A stretch of 64,000 bases of DNA. It comes from an uncultured Acidobacteriia bacterium (lineage in GTDB: Bacteria; Acidobacteriota; Terriglobia; Bryobacterales; Bryobacteraceae). The notes under the pieces are model-generated. The model was not told the DNA's origin and searched no databases. It worked only from the letters and a program-made list of their open reading frames with translations. The translations under genes were made by a program, and so were the position numbers. Location of the stretch: NCBI GenBank assembly GCA_903851195.1, contig CAINNJ010000017.1:16494-80493 (forward strand), read 5' to 3'. Shown in pieces: positions 43,163-52,021 of this stretch; within the stretch, counting starts at the first letter, position 1, and every line of letters starts with the position of its first letter.

Positions 43163-44146
43163 TTACCGGGCGGGCAACGGACAAGCCCGCGCCCGCTTAA
43201 ACCGGTACTCCCGCAAGCCGTCGATCGCGGTCCACGTGCTGTGATAGCGCGTATAGGTGTCCGTTCCCTTCGGATCGCCCCAGCTTCCATCCGCATTTTG
43301 CGCCGACAGCAAGAACTCCACTCCCGCCCGCACTGACGGATCTGTTTCCGTCATCCCGAACGACCGCAGGGTATCCAGAAACTCGCCCGTCGTCTCGGGA
43401 TCCTGCAACCGGATCACATCCGGCAGATGCCCCGTCAGCCAGGCGAATTCCGGCCCGAGACACGCGCGGTCCACCGCATACACGTTGTAATGGTTCAGCG
43501 TGTAAATCGCGTGGGTGATGGAGTAGGTCACGGCATCGAATTCGCTCTGCATCACCGGCAGCGGATACGGCCGCATGGCGGGGAGCCACCGGATCACCTG
43601 CGCATAGGCCGCGCCGAAGCGGGCGCCGATCAGATCCCCTGTGTACGCGGTGATCAGGGCATCGCACCACATGTCGTACCTTGCCTTTACCGACAGGCCG
43701 GGCGGAGGCGGACCGAGCGCGGGATCGAAACCCAGAAAATCCTTCGCCGAATAGGCCGGAGCCGCGCGCCGGATGGCCTTCCGCAACCCGCCCGCGGGAA
43801 CTCCGAACCGTTCGGATACCCAGGCACCGCCCGCCAGCATGAGCAAAGCGTCCGGCGAAGCGCCTGCGGGCACCACCGGATGCAAACCGCACCAGCGCAA
43901 CGCCAGTTCGTGCCCTCTTGCGGCGGCCAAACGCCGCAGCGACGCATCCGCCGAAGTCACCGACATTTCGTAATAAAAGAGCAGCAGATCTTCGCCGTCC
44001 GCCGCGAAAGCGCGCGGGTCGTCCGCGATGCCGCCCATGAACGCGAGCCCTCGCCGAATTGCCTCGTCCTTTTGTGCGCTCTGCGAAGCCGCGAGTCCTC
44101 CGCAGCACAAAAGCAACAGAAGCCAGGTCTTACCCTTCGCTGGCAA
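43163..44146 (-). CDS. Secreted protein with terpene-cyclase-like QW repeat
   Basis: A 327-aa protein with a signal peptide or lipoprotein-like leader (LLLLLCCGGLAASQS). The C-terminal segment FLLSAQNADGSWGDPKGTDTYTRYHSTWTAIDGL matches the QW repeats of the alpha-alpha toroid fold (squalene/hopene cyclases, prenyltransferases). I see no DxDD or DDxxD catalytic motif. The central part (KARYDMWCDALITAYTGDLIGARFGAAY) is helical and of unknown function. Catalysis is doubtful; a binding toroid is possible. Overlaps the start of nothing but sits 17 nt inside the end of the MlaF-like gene, so it is probably co-transcribed with it and mobA. Confidence 0.6.
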   Translation of the reverse strand: MPAKGKTWLLLLLCCGGLAASQSAQKDEAIRRGLAFMGGIADDPRAFAADGEDLLLFYYEMSVTSADASLRRLAAARGHELALRWCGLHPVVPAGASPDALLMLAGGAWVSERFGVPAGGLRKAIRRAAPAYSAKDFLGFDPALGPPPPGLSVKARYDMWCDALITAYTGDLIGARFGAAYAQVIRWLPAMRPYPLPVMQSEFDAVTYSITHAIYTLNHYNVYAVDRACLGPEFAWLTGHLPDVIRLQDPETTGEFLDTLRSFGMTETDPSVRAGVEFLLSAQNADGSWGDPKGTDTYTRYHSTWTAIDGLREYRFKRARACPLPAR

Positions 44147-44945
44147 CTCCGCCCAGCCCCTTGCGGAACGGATCGTTCTCCGCCATGCCCGTGCCCCGAA
44201 TCACCTTGTCCAGTTCCAGAAAATCCTGTACATCCGGATCGTTCGATTTGTACAGATCCCCCGGCGGGCCGAAGAACGCGATCTTGCCCTTGCTCAGAAA
44301 CACCACGCTGTCCGCGACGCGGTGCAGCAGATCCAGATCGTGCGTCACCACCACCGAAGTCAGATTCATCTCCTTCTTCAGCCGCAGCATGAGTTCCGTC
44401 AGGTGGTCGCTCATGATGGGATCCACCATGGTGGTCGGCTCGTCGTAGAGGATGCACTGCGGCTCGGCGGCCAGGGCGCGGGCAATGGCCACGGCGCGCC
44501 GGAAGCCGGTGGGCAGATCCGCCGGATAGGCGTCCGCAGAATCGGGAATGCCGACCATCTGCAGCAGGCCCGCCACGATGTCTTCCTTGTTTTTCTCGTC
44601 GAAGTCTTCGCGCAGTTCCAGCGAGAAGAGAATGTTCTCCGCCACGGTCAGCGAATCGAACAGCGCGCCCGACTGGAAGACCATGGTGACCTTCCGGCGT
44701 ACCCGGTTCATTTCGGCCTCGCTGAGGTCCGTAATGTCTTCGTGGGCGACGATGACCCGGCCCTGGTCCGGCTTGAGAAATCCCATGATATGTCCCAGGG
44801 AAACCGACTTGCCCACGCCCGAGCGGCCGATGATCGCGACCGTCTTGCCCGGATCCACGTAAAAGTTCGAATCGACTAAAACGGGCTTGTCGAACGTCTT
44901 ATAAACATGGCGAAATTCGATGTAGTGCGGGTACTCTTCAGCCAT
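44130..44945 (-). CDS. MlaF-like ABC transporter ATPase with degenerate signature
   Basis: A 271-aa ATPase closest in layout to MlaF/Ttg2A of phospholipid transport: Walker A GRSGVGKS, Q-loop MVFQSGALFDSLTVAENI, Walker B ILYDEPTTMVDP, switch His VVVTHDLDLL. The signature, normally LSGGM, reads LPTGFRRAVAIARAL. There is no MlaE permease or MlaD-like gene beside it, so the partners are encoded elsewhere or the protein has another role. Its ATG overlaps the mobA stop region by 8 nt, and its end overlaps the QW-motif gene. Confidence 0.8.
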   Translation of the reverse strand: MAEEYPHYIEFRHVYKTFDKPVLVDSNFYVDPGKTVAIIGRSGVGKSVSLGHIMGFLKPDQGRVIVAHEDITDLSEAEMNRVRRKVTMVFQSGALFDSLTVAENILFSLELREDFDEKNKEDIVAGLLQMVGIPDSADAYPADLPTGFRRAVAIARALAAEPQCILYDEPTTMVDPIMSDHLTELMLRLKKEMNLTSVVVTHDLDLLHRVADSVVFLSKGKIAFFGPPGDLYKSNDPDVQDFLELDKVIRGTGMAENDPFRKGLGGVASEG

Positions 44946-45513
44946 CCTTGTATGTACGCAGTTCCTCAGGGGTGTTCAGATTGGCGAAGGGAGCCCGCGA
45001 AGGCACCCGTAAATATCGTAGCCGAACCGGTTCCCGGAGTGCGTCCGTGACCTTCCGGATCCCCGATTCGAGAGCCGCGCGGATGGCCGCATGGCAGCGC
45101 CGGTGGTACACGGCACACAAGGGTTCCACCTGCTCGTCGTCGTATTGGGGCAGTGTGCAGTCGGCCTCGTCGTCGGAAGTGCCGCCGAATAAGGATTCGA
45201 GCAGCGTTGTGTCGAGTGCGGGCATGTCGCAGGCGACTACCAGATTCCAGTCGGACGCCGCACAGCGCAGCGCGGTCTCGATGCCGGAAAGCGGGCCCGC
45301 GCCGGCATACTCATCCGCCACGACGGGCAGGCCGAGTTGCGCGTACCTTTCCGGATCGCCGACCAGTGTGACCGGGCCGCAGACCCGCGCGATCTGGTCG
45401 GCCACGCGCAGCGCCAGCGGCCGCCCGTCGATCTCCAGCAGCGCTTTGTCGCGGCCCATCCGGACGCTCCGGCCGCCCACCAGAATCCATCCGGCCCTGT
45501 TCAGCTCTCTCAT
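44938..45513 (-). CDS. mobA: Molybdenum cofactor guanylyltransferase
   Basis: Transfers GMP to molybdopterin. 191 aa. The nucleotidyltransferase signature reads WILVGGRSVRMGRDKALLEIDG (usual LAGGxSxRMGxDK), followed by LVGDPERY, GPLSGIETAL, and the metal-binding VVACDMPALD. The C-terminal VRLRYLRVPSRAPFANLNTPEEL fits MobA. MobA makes guanine dinucleotide cofactor, whereas XDH-family enzymes such as the one at 37.8-40 kb normally need the cytosine form (MocA), so it may serve other enzymes or have relaxed nucleotide choice. Leads a unit with the MlaF-like and QW-motif genes. Confidence 0.85.
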   Translation of the reverse strand: MRELNRAGWILVGGRSVRMGRDKALLEIDGRPLALRVADQIARVCGPVTLVGDPERYAQLGLPVVADEYAGAGPLSGIETALRCAASDWNLVVACDMPALDTTLLESLFGGTSDDEADCTLPQYDDEQVEPLCAVYHRRCHAAIRAALESGIRKVTDALREPVRLRYLRVPSRAPFANLNTPEELRTYKDG

Positions 45514-45583
45514 CGCGGGCGCGTGTTCCCTCCGGATGTTACCATCAGGCTGTTACGTCCCGAACGGTCGCCGGAACAATATT

Positions 45584-46294
45584 GTGCGCTTTTGTTCTAT
45601 AATGTTGCTGGTCATGCCTGCAATTGCAGCGCCGGGGAGTCGTGCGCCACAAGCGGACTCTGCCGCGCACGCGGAAACGGTTGTCCGGGCGGACAGCAAG
45701 ACGGGCCGTTTGGTTCGCACCACGGTTCCGGTGATGAGCGTACCGGTGTCCTCGGGGGAAGTTTCCGGCGAAGCTCCCGTTGAGTATGTTTCCATGGCAG
45801 CACTGGTCAACCGGATCGCGCTGGAACAGGGCGTCGAAGATGCACTGGTGCACTCCGTGATCCGTGCGGAGAGTAACTACAACGCCCGCGCGGTTTCTCC
45901 CAAGGGTGCTTTGGGGATCATGCAGTTGATCCCTTCGACGGCGCGCCGCTTCGGCGTGGTGAACGTTTTCGACCCGAAAGAGAACATCGAAGGCGGCGTT
46001 CGCTATCTGCGATTCCTGCTCGATTACTACCAGAACGATTATGTCCGCGCCATTGCTGCGTACAACGCGGGCGAGGGCGCTGTGGACAAATACCACGGTA
46101 TCCCGCCGTATCCGGAGACACAGAATTATGTCGTGCGGGTCGCGAAAAACCTGAAGACCGCGCGGCAGGTGCGCGCGCGCCAGGCTGCGAGTGAGCCCGC
46201 CACGGTCGAGGTCGCCGCGGCGATGACCGAAACACACAACCCGATCCGAACGTCTATTGGCGAAGACGGACTGGTCTATTACCGGACCCCTTAG
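45584..46294 (+). CDS. Lytic transglycosylase (SLT domain)
   Basis: Peptidoglycan-cleaving enzyme. The goose-lysozyme-like SLT domain is clear: VIRAESNYNARAVSPKGALGIMQLIPSTARRFG (catalytic Glu in AESNYN), NIEGGVRYLRFLLDYYQNDYVRAIAAYNAGEGAV, and PYPETQNYV. Start choice: GTG at 45584 yields a good signal peptide (MRFCSIMLLVMPAIAAPG, 236-aa product); ATGs at 45602 and 45614 would cut into it. TATAAT at 45598-45603 also occurs there and, if a real -10, would argue for the ATG at 45614. Nine bases before the amidase gene, so the two wall enzymes form an operon. Confidence 0.88.
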   Translation: MRFCSIMLLVMPAIAAPGSRAPQADSAAHAETVVRADSKTGRLVRTTVPVMSVPVSSGEVSGEAPVEYVSMAALVNRIALEQGVEDALVHSVIRAESNYNARAVSPKGALGIMQLIPSTARRFGVVNVFDPKENIEGGVRYLRFLLDYYQNDYVRAIAAYNAGEGAVDKYHGIPPYPETQNYVVRVAKNLKTARQVRARQAASEPATVEVAAAMTETHNPIRTSIGEDGLVYYRTP

Positions 46295-46303
46295 AGACGC
46301 ACC

Positions 46304-47818
46304 ATGCACAGGCGTTGGCACCAGTCGGCAGCGGTTCTTCTTCTCCTGCCCTCCTTCGCCGCCGCAAATTCCGGCTTAATTCGGGTGACAGGCATGCGGT
46401 CCTGGTCGCATGCGGATTCCACACGCGTCATCGTGGAAACCACCGGAAAAGCTGAGTTTCGCGCCGACCGGGCCGTCAACCCGGATCGCCTGTTCTTCGA
46501 TGTTCTGCACGCCAGTCCGTGGATCGACGGCAAACGCTACGCGTCGCGACAGGTGAACGATCGCCTGGTTCGCCGGATCCGGATTGCCGAGACTTCCCCC
46601 GGGACCACCCGGATTGTTTTCGACCTCACGGGACCGGGCACGTTCCGCATCTCGCGCCTCGAAGCGCCGAACCGTCTGGTAATCGAGATTCGGCCGCCCG
46701 AGTCCGCTCCTCCGATTGAACCGCCGGCGCCGTTTGTGTCGTCCGTGTCTTCCGTGCCTGCCGCGACTGCCGGAACCAGACCGGCGTTCCGGTATCCGCC
46801 GGCGCGACCCGCCAGCCGTTCGCGCTCGATTCTGATTGCGTCGAACCCGCCTGGCTTCGAACCGTCGCTGCTATGGCCGCCTTACCTGCCGGATATGTCG
46901 CAGTTGATCGCTTCGTTGCGCCCCCCGAGGCCGGCGTATCCGGTGGCGGTGGCAACGAATACGGCGAGGCCGATTCCGGTGCCGAAACCGGTCAGCTACG
47001 ACCCGCCGGTGCCCGTGCTGCATGACGACGCTACCGCCCGCGCCTCGGAAAACGCGTCCCGTTCTTTGACGCGCGCGCTGGGCCTGAAAGTCAACCGGAT
47101 CGTGATCGATGCCGGTCATGGCGGCCACGATGAAGGGACGCGCGGCCCGAACGGCGTCCTTGAGAAGGACGTGGTTCTGGACGTCGCCCTGCGCCTTTCC
47201 AAACTTGTGCAGAGCCGCATGGGCGCCGAAGTGGTGCTGACCCGGTCCGACGACACCTTTATTCCGCTGCAGGCCCGGACGGCGACAGCCAACAACCGGC
47301 GCGCCGACCTGTTTCTTTCGATCCACGCCAACTCGTCGCCCTCCAGCGTGGTGGCCGGCACCGAGACGTTTTTCCTGAATTTCACGAATTCCACGACGGC
47401 GCTCGACGTGGCTGCCCGCGAAAATGCCGGGGCGGAGAAGAGCGTCGGCGAACTGAAAGACCTGATTCAGTCGATCACGCTGAACGACAAGATCGCCGAG
47501 TCGCAGACCCTCGCCCAGGCGATTCAGAGCTCTATTTTTACCCAGGCGGCAAAATCCAATCTCGCGGCGCGGAACCGTGGTGTGAAGCGCGCGCCTTTCG
47601 TGGTGCTGATCGGGGCGTCGATGCCCTCGGTACTGGCCGAAATCGGTTTCCTCACCAACACGCGCGACGAGGCGAACCTGGCGAAACCCGAGTACCGGCA
47701 GAAGATCGCCGAGGCGCTTTACAAAGGCGTCTCGCAGTACTCGCAGTCGCTGAGTCATTTCGAAGTCGTGAATGCGGCTCCGAAAACGGATCGCCCGGTG
47801 ATGATCGGGTCGAATTAA
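46304..47818 (+). CDS. N-acetylmuramoyl-L-alanine amidase with AMIN domain (AmiC-like)
   Basis: Cell-wall amidase, 504 aa. Signal peptide (AAVLLLLPSFAAANS), N-terminal AMIN domain (about 25-145: VTGMRSWSHADSTRVIVETT, DLTGPGTFRISRLEAPNRLVIEI), a proline-rich linker (about 145-250), and an Amidase_3 domain with zinc ligands His in VIDAGHGGHDEG, Glu in LEKDVVLDVAL, His in LFLSIHANSS, and the catalytic Glu in VLAEIGFLTNTRDE. AMIN targets such enzymes to peptidoglycan or division sites. Follows the lytic transglycosylase at 9 bp. Confidence 0.94.
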   Translation: MHRRWHQSAAVLLLLPSFAAANSGLIRVTGMRSWSHADSTRVIVETTGKAEFRADRAVNPDRLFFDVLHASPWIDGKRYASRQVNDRLVRRIRIAETSPGTTRIVFDLTGPGTFRISRLEAPNRLVIEIRPPESAPPIEPPAPFVSSVSSVPAATAGTRPAFRYPPARPASRSRSILIASNPPGFEPSLLWPPYLPDMSQLIASLRPPRPAYPVAVATNTARPIPVPKPVSYDPPVPVLHDDATARASENASRSLTRALGLKVNRIVIDAGHGGHDEGTRGPNGVLEKDVVLDVALRLSKLVQSRMGAEVVLTRSDDTFIPLQARTATANNRRADLFLSIHANSSPSSVVAGTETFFLNFTNSTTALDVAARENAGAEKSVGELKDLIQSITLNDKIAESQTLAQAIQSSIFTQAAKSNLAARNRGVKRAPFVVLIGASMPSVLAEIGFLTNTRDEANLAKPEYRQKIAEALYKGVSQYSQSLSHFEVVNAAPKTDRPVMIGSN

Positions 47819-47823
47819 ATCGC

Positions 47824-48789
47824 GTGAGCAGAATTCTCTTTGTTGCGCTCGCTGGTCTGTCGGTCCTCACGGCGCAGGACGTCAAAGCGCCCACGGACGT
47901 GAAACCTGGCAGCATCACGTACGAAGACATTGCCTATCCGTACCCGGTCTACTACCTGCCGCTGACTGTCTACGGTCAGGACGTCCGGATGGCCTACATG
48001 AACATTCCGCCGGCAGGCCAGCCGAATGGGCGAACCGTCGTCTTGTTCCATGGCATGAATTTCGGCGGGTTCTACTTCAAGGGCCCGATCGAGGTTCTCC
48101 GCAACGCCGGATTCCGCGTGGTGGTGCCGGATCAGATCGGTTTCGGCCGCTCCTCCAAACCGGTGATCCCTTATAACTTTCACGACATGGCGCTGAATTC
48201 GCGGGCCTTGCTGCAGTCGCTCGGCATCGCGAAGGTGTCCATCGTCGGCCACTCGATGGGCGGCATGCTGACCGCGCGCTTCGCGGCTTCCTACCCGGAC
48301 ATGGTGGACCGCATCATCCTCTGCAATCCCATCGGCCTCACCGATGTCCGCTGGCAGCAGCCGTGGCACAGCGCGCAGGAGGCTTATCAGGCCGCTCTGG
48401 CGCGCACGCCCGACCAGAACTGGCAGGCCGCGCTCGGCACCATCCAGCGCTATTTTCCGAACGCCTGGAAGCCCGAATACGAGTTGTATGTCCGCATCTT
48501 ATACGCGCCGACGCTCAGCAGCGACTGGCCCCGTCTCGCCATGGTGAAGTCGATTTACCAGCAGATGCCGTATCTCGACCCCGTGGTTTACGACTGGCAG
48601 CACATTCGCGCGAAGGCTCTGGTTCTGGGCGGTGAGAAGGACGGCAACAATTTTCCGGCGCTCGCCAAACATATCGCCGAAACGATTCCGGGCGCGGAAC
48701 TCGCGCTGATTCCGAATGTGGGCCACGTGCCGCACATTCAGGCGCCGGAAATCTTCAATGAGCAGATGTTAAAATTTCTTCTGCCGTAG
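47824..48789 (+). CDS. Secreted alpha/beta hydrolase
   Basis: 321 aa. Signal peptide (ILFVALAGLSVLTAQ), then a canonical alpha/beta-hydrolase: oxyanion region VVLFHGMNFGG, nucleophile elbow IVGHSMGGM, acid in LGGEKDGNNF, and catalytic His in VGHVPHIQ. The lid (DVRWQQPWHSAQEAYQAAL) is large and may accept bulky acyl substrates; the ester or lactone acted on is unknown. GTG start 5 bp after the amidase stop, so it is probably the third gene of that operon. Its TAG abuts directly on the stop codon of the convergent PQQ-cytochrome gene. Confidence 0.85.
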   Translation: MSRILFVALAGLSVLTAQDVKAPTDVKPGSITYEDIAYPYPVYYLPLTVYGQDVRMAYMNIPPAGQPNGRTVVLFHGMNFGGFYFKGPIEVLRNAGFRVVVPDQIGFGRSSKPVIPYNFHDMALNSRALLQSLGIAKVSIVGHSMGGMLTARFAASYPDMVDRIILCNPIGLTDVRWQQPWHSAQEAYQAALARTPDQNWQAALGTIQRYFPNAWKPEYELYVRILYAPTLSSDWPRLAMVKSIYQQMPYLDPVVYDWQHIRAKALVLGGEKDGNNFPALAKHIAETIPGAELALIPNVGHVPHIQAPEIFNEQMLKFLLP

Positions 48790-50613
48790 TTATTCGGGCC
48801 CGAAGGCCAGCAGCACATTTCCCGCCGCGCCGCCCCACTGCGCGTAGCCGGATCCCGCGAACACCATCCCGCCCGCTACGGCCGCGCCCGCCGTGTCGAA
48901 CGCCCCGCCCGTGGCTTTCACGCCGTTCACGGTCGTGAACTCCCTCGCGGCATCGAAGTCCCAGACGATCTTTCCGCCCTGCGTGTCATACGCCCGCAGG
49001 TGTCCGTCCATCGACCCCGAAAAGACCACCCCCGGAATCGCCGTCACCGCGGCGGATTGCGCCGGACTGCAGCCGCTGCGCCCGCCGCAATCCGGGTTCG
49101 GCGTCCGCCAGACGATCTCGCCGTTCGTGACGTTCAGCGCGAACAGTCCGCCGCCCTTCGCGGGATCGGGCTCGAACCCACCGCCACCGGGCTTGCCCCG
49201 AAACGCGATATCCGACAGCGGCACATAAACCTGCCGTCCATCCGTGGCCGGACCCCACTGAATCCCGCCCAGAGGCCCGCCCTTGCCGATTCGTGTATCC
49301 CAGATCGCCTCGCCTTTCCGGTCGGGATCGAGCGCATGCATCACACCGGATTTCTGCCCAACCAGCAGCGCGCGGCGCCCGCCCGCCAGATTCACCAGCA
49401 TGGCCGATCCGCCCAGATCGTGATCCGGACCCGCCGAATCCGGGCAGTTCGGGCCCGCCGCGCAGGAGCTGTTGTAGGCGTCTCCGGTGGTCAGTTGTTT
49501 CTTCCATGCCAACTGCCCGTCGCCCAGCGACAAAGCCAGCACCGCGTCGCTCGTGTCCGTCGGCGGATCCGAGTAGTTATCGCCCGTGGGCACATAGAGC
49601 AGGCCACGCGCGGCGTCCACCGTTACCGCGGCCCAGACGCCCGCTCCGGACGGACCCATCACTTTCTTCCCGCGCTTGTTATCCGGCTGCGCCGCAGCCT
49701 GCTTCGGGATGGTGTACGTCTTCCAGACCACCGTGCCGTCTTCGAGGCGCAGAGCCGAAACACTACCGCGAAACGTGCAGCAGGCATAATCGGGACGGGT
49801 CGGCAGGGTCTCTTCGTAAGAGGCGGTGCCGACATAAACGAGGCCCTCGTGGATCACCGGAGTGGCGGTCACCATCGCCGCCGGATGCTCATCGAGACGC
49901 CGCTTCCAGAGCAGTTTCCCGTTCGCGGCGTCGAGCGCGTAAACCGACCCGGTGACATCTCCGACCACCGCCAGCGTCTGCCCGCCCGCCACGCCCAGCG
50001 CGATCCCGGTCCGCATCATCGCGCCGACCTTCGTCGCCCAGTAGGTGCAGCCGGAAGCCGCGTTCAAGGCGTAAACCGTGCCGTCTCCGCCGCCGATGAA
50101 GACGCGTCCCCGATACACGGCGGGCTGCGACCGCATGTTCACGGTGCCGGGCAGTCCGAAGGCCCAGCGCAGCTTGAGCCGGGGCACCGCCGACGCGCTT
50201 AGACCCGCGGCCTCCGAGCTCTGAAACCGCCAGTTCGCCGCGCCCGCGCCCCACCCGGTCCAGTCGGCTTTTCCTTCCGGCGCAGGCCACGCGTTGGGTT
50301 CGGCACAGCGGCCCTGCGTCACCGCAACCGCGCCCACGGGAGCGACGCCCAAAAATGCCGCGACCTGGCTTTTTTCCGCCGCCGTCAGCGTGGCTCCCTG
50401 GCTCCGCATCACGCCCGTTTCGAGCGCGGCCTGGATCGCCGCGGGAGTCAGCTTCCTGAGCGCCGAAGTAGGGGGAATGCGCCCCTGCGGGTGCTCATGG
50501 CAGACCGCGCAGTTCTTCCCGAACACCACCGAACCCGCCGGCTCATCCGCCGCCATCAGGCGCAGCGTCAGTCCCAGAGTCAGGCTCAGCGCGAGCCCCG
50601 CCGCGCGCTTCAC
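48790..50613 (-). CDS. Cytochrome c / PQQ-type propeller fusion (polyvinyl-alcohol dehydrogenase-like)
   Basis: 607 aa with signal peptide, an N-terminal cytochrome c domain (GKNCAVCHEHP; heme CxxCH about 34-38) and a PQQ-like eight-bladed propeller. Landmarks GGGDGTVYALNAASGCTYW, YVPTGDNYSDPPTDTSDAVLAL and SAGPDHDLGGSAMLVN are typical of the PVADH-like group. The substrate is probably a secondary alcohol, not necessarily polyvinyl alcohol. Starts with GTG overlapping the upstream stop (GTGA); last gene of a four-gene unit whose other members are secreted proteins of unknown role. Confidence 0.85.
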   Translation of the reverse strand: MKRAAGLALSLTLGLTLRLMAADEPAGSVVFGKNCAVCHEHPQGRIPPTSALRKLTPAAIQAALETGVMRSQGATLTAAEKSQVAAFLGVAPVGAVAVTQGRCAEPNAWPAPEGKADWTGWGAGAANWRFQSSEAAGLSASAVPRLKLRWAFGLPGTVNMRSQPAVYRGRVFIGGGDGTVYALNAASGCTYWATKVGAMMRTGIALGVAGGQTLAVVGDVTGSVYALDAANGKLLWKRRLDEHPAAMVTATPVIHEGLVYVGTASYEETLPTRPDYACCTFRGSVSALRLEDGTVVWKTYTIPKQAAAQPDNKRGKKVMGPSGAGVWAAVTVDAARGLLYVPTGDNYSDPPTDTSDAVLALSLGDGQLAWKKQLTTGDAYNSSCAAGPNCPDSAGPDHDLGGSAMLVNLAGGRRALLVGQKSGVMHALDPDRKGEAIWDTRIGKGGPLGGIQWGPATDGRQVYVPLSDIAFRGKPGGGGFEPDPAKGGGLFALNVTNGEIVWRTPNPDCGGRSGCSPAQSAAVTAIPGVVFSGSMDGHLRAYDTQGGKIVWDFDAAREFTTVNGVKATGGAFDTAGAAVAGGMVFAGSGYAQWGGAAGNVLLAFGPE

Positions 50614-51596
50614 TTCTTCCCCTCGGTTTCCGCCTTGCGCGCTCCGCCCAGGATGTCTGCCATCGAGTAGTTTCCTTCGTGGCAGGCATACTCATAAATC
50701 GGTCCGGGCGCGGCGACGAACGGATACTCGATTATCCAAGGCCTGGCGAACGTGGAAGGATCCTCGATGGTCGCCCGGTAGAGAATGCTGTCCGCCGCCG
50801 TGCGCGTGAACCGCTCGATTACGTGCAGATTCTCCGACGCTCCGCGGAACCGCGTCTTATCCGTAAAATTCGTCGTATCCACCACGAGCGTGTCGCCTTC
50901 CCAGTGGCCGATCGAATCGCCCAGCAACTGCCGCACAGCCGGGCCGGCGTGCGTGCCATTCATGCGCACAATGCGGGCGTCGTGGACCATTTCCACCAGG
51001 ATCATCACGTGATCCGGAGTCTGGACAATCTGGTAGTTGTTGTTGTAAAGCACCGGCAGCATGGGCGGCCCGGAAGTGGACCCGAAACCCACCAGGCAGC
51101 GTTCCGCCAGAGGCCTCTCCTTGACGGAGTCGAAATCCTTCCCGCCTCGCGAGAGCGCCGCGTTCCTCTGCCGCGCTTCCGTGGTAATCGGCGGCACACG
51201 GCCATTCGGCGGATCGATCACCAGCGACGTGCGCTTCACACCGTCCACCCGCGCAAACTCCGAGCCGCGATCGATGAACAGCACGTTGTACCCGCCGGTC
51301 CCCGCCGAGCCCGCCGCGGCCAGCAACGGCCCGTCGGACGCGCCATCCACCTTGGCCAGCTCTTCCGCGGCTTTCTTTTCGAACACCTTCGCTTCGGCAT
51401 CCGTGAGGGTTGGCTTGTTCTCCAGCCCCGCCGGGCGCTCCAGCGGCGTAATGGTCGCGTTCGTCCAGATACCCTGCAGGTCGGGATGGCCGTCCGGCGT
51501 CCGCGGCACGCTCCAGTTCTTCCCTTTCGGCGCCTGGCCCCAGAGCAGCGCCGAAACCGCGACAAAAACGACGAGCAGACGTTTCATGACTCTCAT
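50610..51596 (-). CDS. Secreted protein of unknown function, acidobacterial family (paralogue of 51993-52781)
   Basis: 328 aa with signal peptide (LVVFVAVSALLWGQAPKG). I do not recognise an assigned function. Conserved-looking blocks: RTPDGHPDLQGIWTNATITPLERP, ERCLVGFGSTSGPP, IVQTPDHVMILVEMVHDARIVRM, and DSIGHWEGDTLVVDTTNFTDKTRFRGASENLHVIERFTR. The last block recurs in the paralogue two genes upstream (GRWEGDTLVLDVTGLDERTWF, HVVERYTRTG). The pairing of such proteins with DUF6152 and a PQQ propeller suggests they assist or process the same periplasmic substrate. ATGA overlap with the DUF6152 gene. Confidence 0.75.
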   Translation of the reverse strand: MRVMKRLLVVFVAVSALLWGQAPKGKNWSVPRTPDGHPDLQGIWTNATITPLERPAGLENKPTLTDAEAKVFEKKAAEELAKVDGASDGPLLAAAGSAGTGGYNVLFIDRGSEFARVDGVKRTSLVIDPPNGRVPPITTEARQRNAALSRGGKDFDSVKERPLAERCLVGFGSTSGPPMLPVLYNNNYQIVQTPDHVMILVEMVHDARIVRMNGTHAGPAVRQLLGDSIGHWEGDTLVVDTTNFTDKTRFRGASENLHVIERFTRTAADSILYRATIEDPSTFARPWIIEYPFVAAPGPIYEYACHEGNYSMADILGGARKAETEGKK

Positions 51597-52021
51597 TTCT
51601 TCTGTTCGTAAGGCGCGCCGGTGTCTCCCGACGAGCCGAGGAAGAGCTTCCGGCCGTCCGGCAGCGAAATGTCCCGCCCGTTCGCCCGGTTCGACCCGTC
51701 TTTCGACTGATAGCCTTCCACCACCACCGTGGTTCCCGGTGCGATGGTGGTCTTCGTGAAGCCACGCCGCAGCAGCACGTTCGGACTTCCCGCCTCCACC
51801 ATCCAGCTGGTCACCTTGCCGTTCGCGTCTTTTACATCGACGTGGATCCAGGCATGCGGATTGATCAGCTCCACCCTCGTCAGCACGCCTTCCAGATGGA
51901 CCGGCTTATGGGCGTCGAACTCCGCCGCGAACGCATGGTGCGCCCACGCCGGCGCCGCCGTCAGCACAATCCCCGCCAGCGCGGTGCAGACCTTATTTCG
52001 ACGTTTTATTGAATTCCCCAT
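51593..52021 (-). CDS. DUF6152-family secreted protein
   Basis: A 142-aa secreted protein (signal peptide ending AAPAWAHH). The motif AHHAFAAEFDAHKPVHLEGVLTRVELINPHAWIHVDVKD is the hallmark of the DUF6152 family: a small OB-like beta barrel of unknown function, often beside quinoproteins. The His-His after the signal peptide could bind metal. The frame is open upstream inside the neighbouring gene; the ATG at 52021 gives the expected short protein and overlaps that gene by 29 nt. Confidence 0.75.
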   Translation of the reverse strand: MGNSIKRRNKVCTALAGIVLTAAPAWAHHAFAAEFDAHKPVHLEGVLTRVELINPHAWIHVDVKDANGKVTSWMVEAGSPNVLLRRGFTKTTIAPGTTVVVEGYQSKDGSNRANGRDISLPDGRKLFLGSSGDTGAPYEQKK

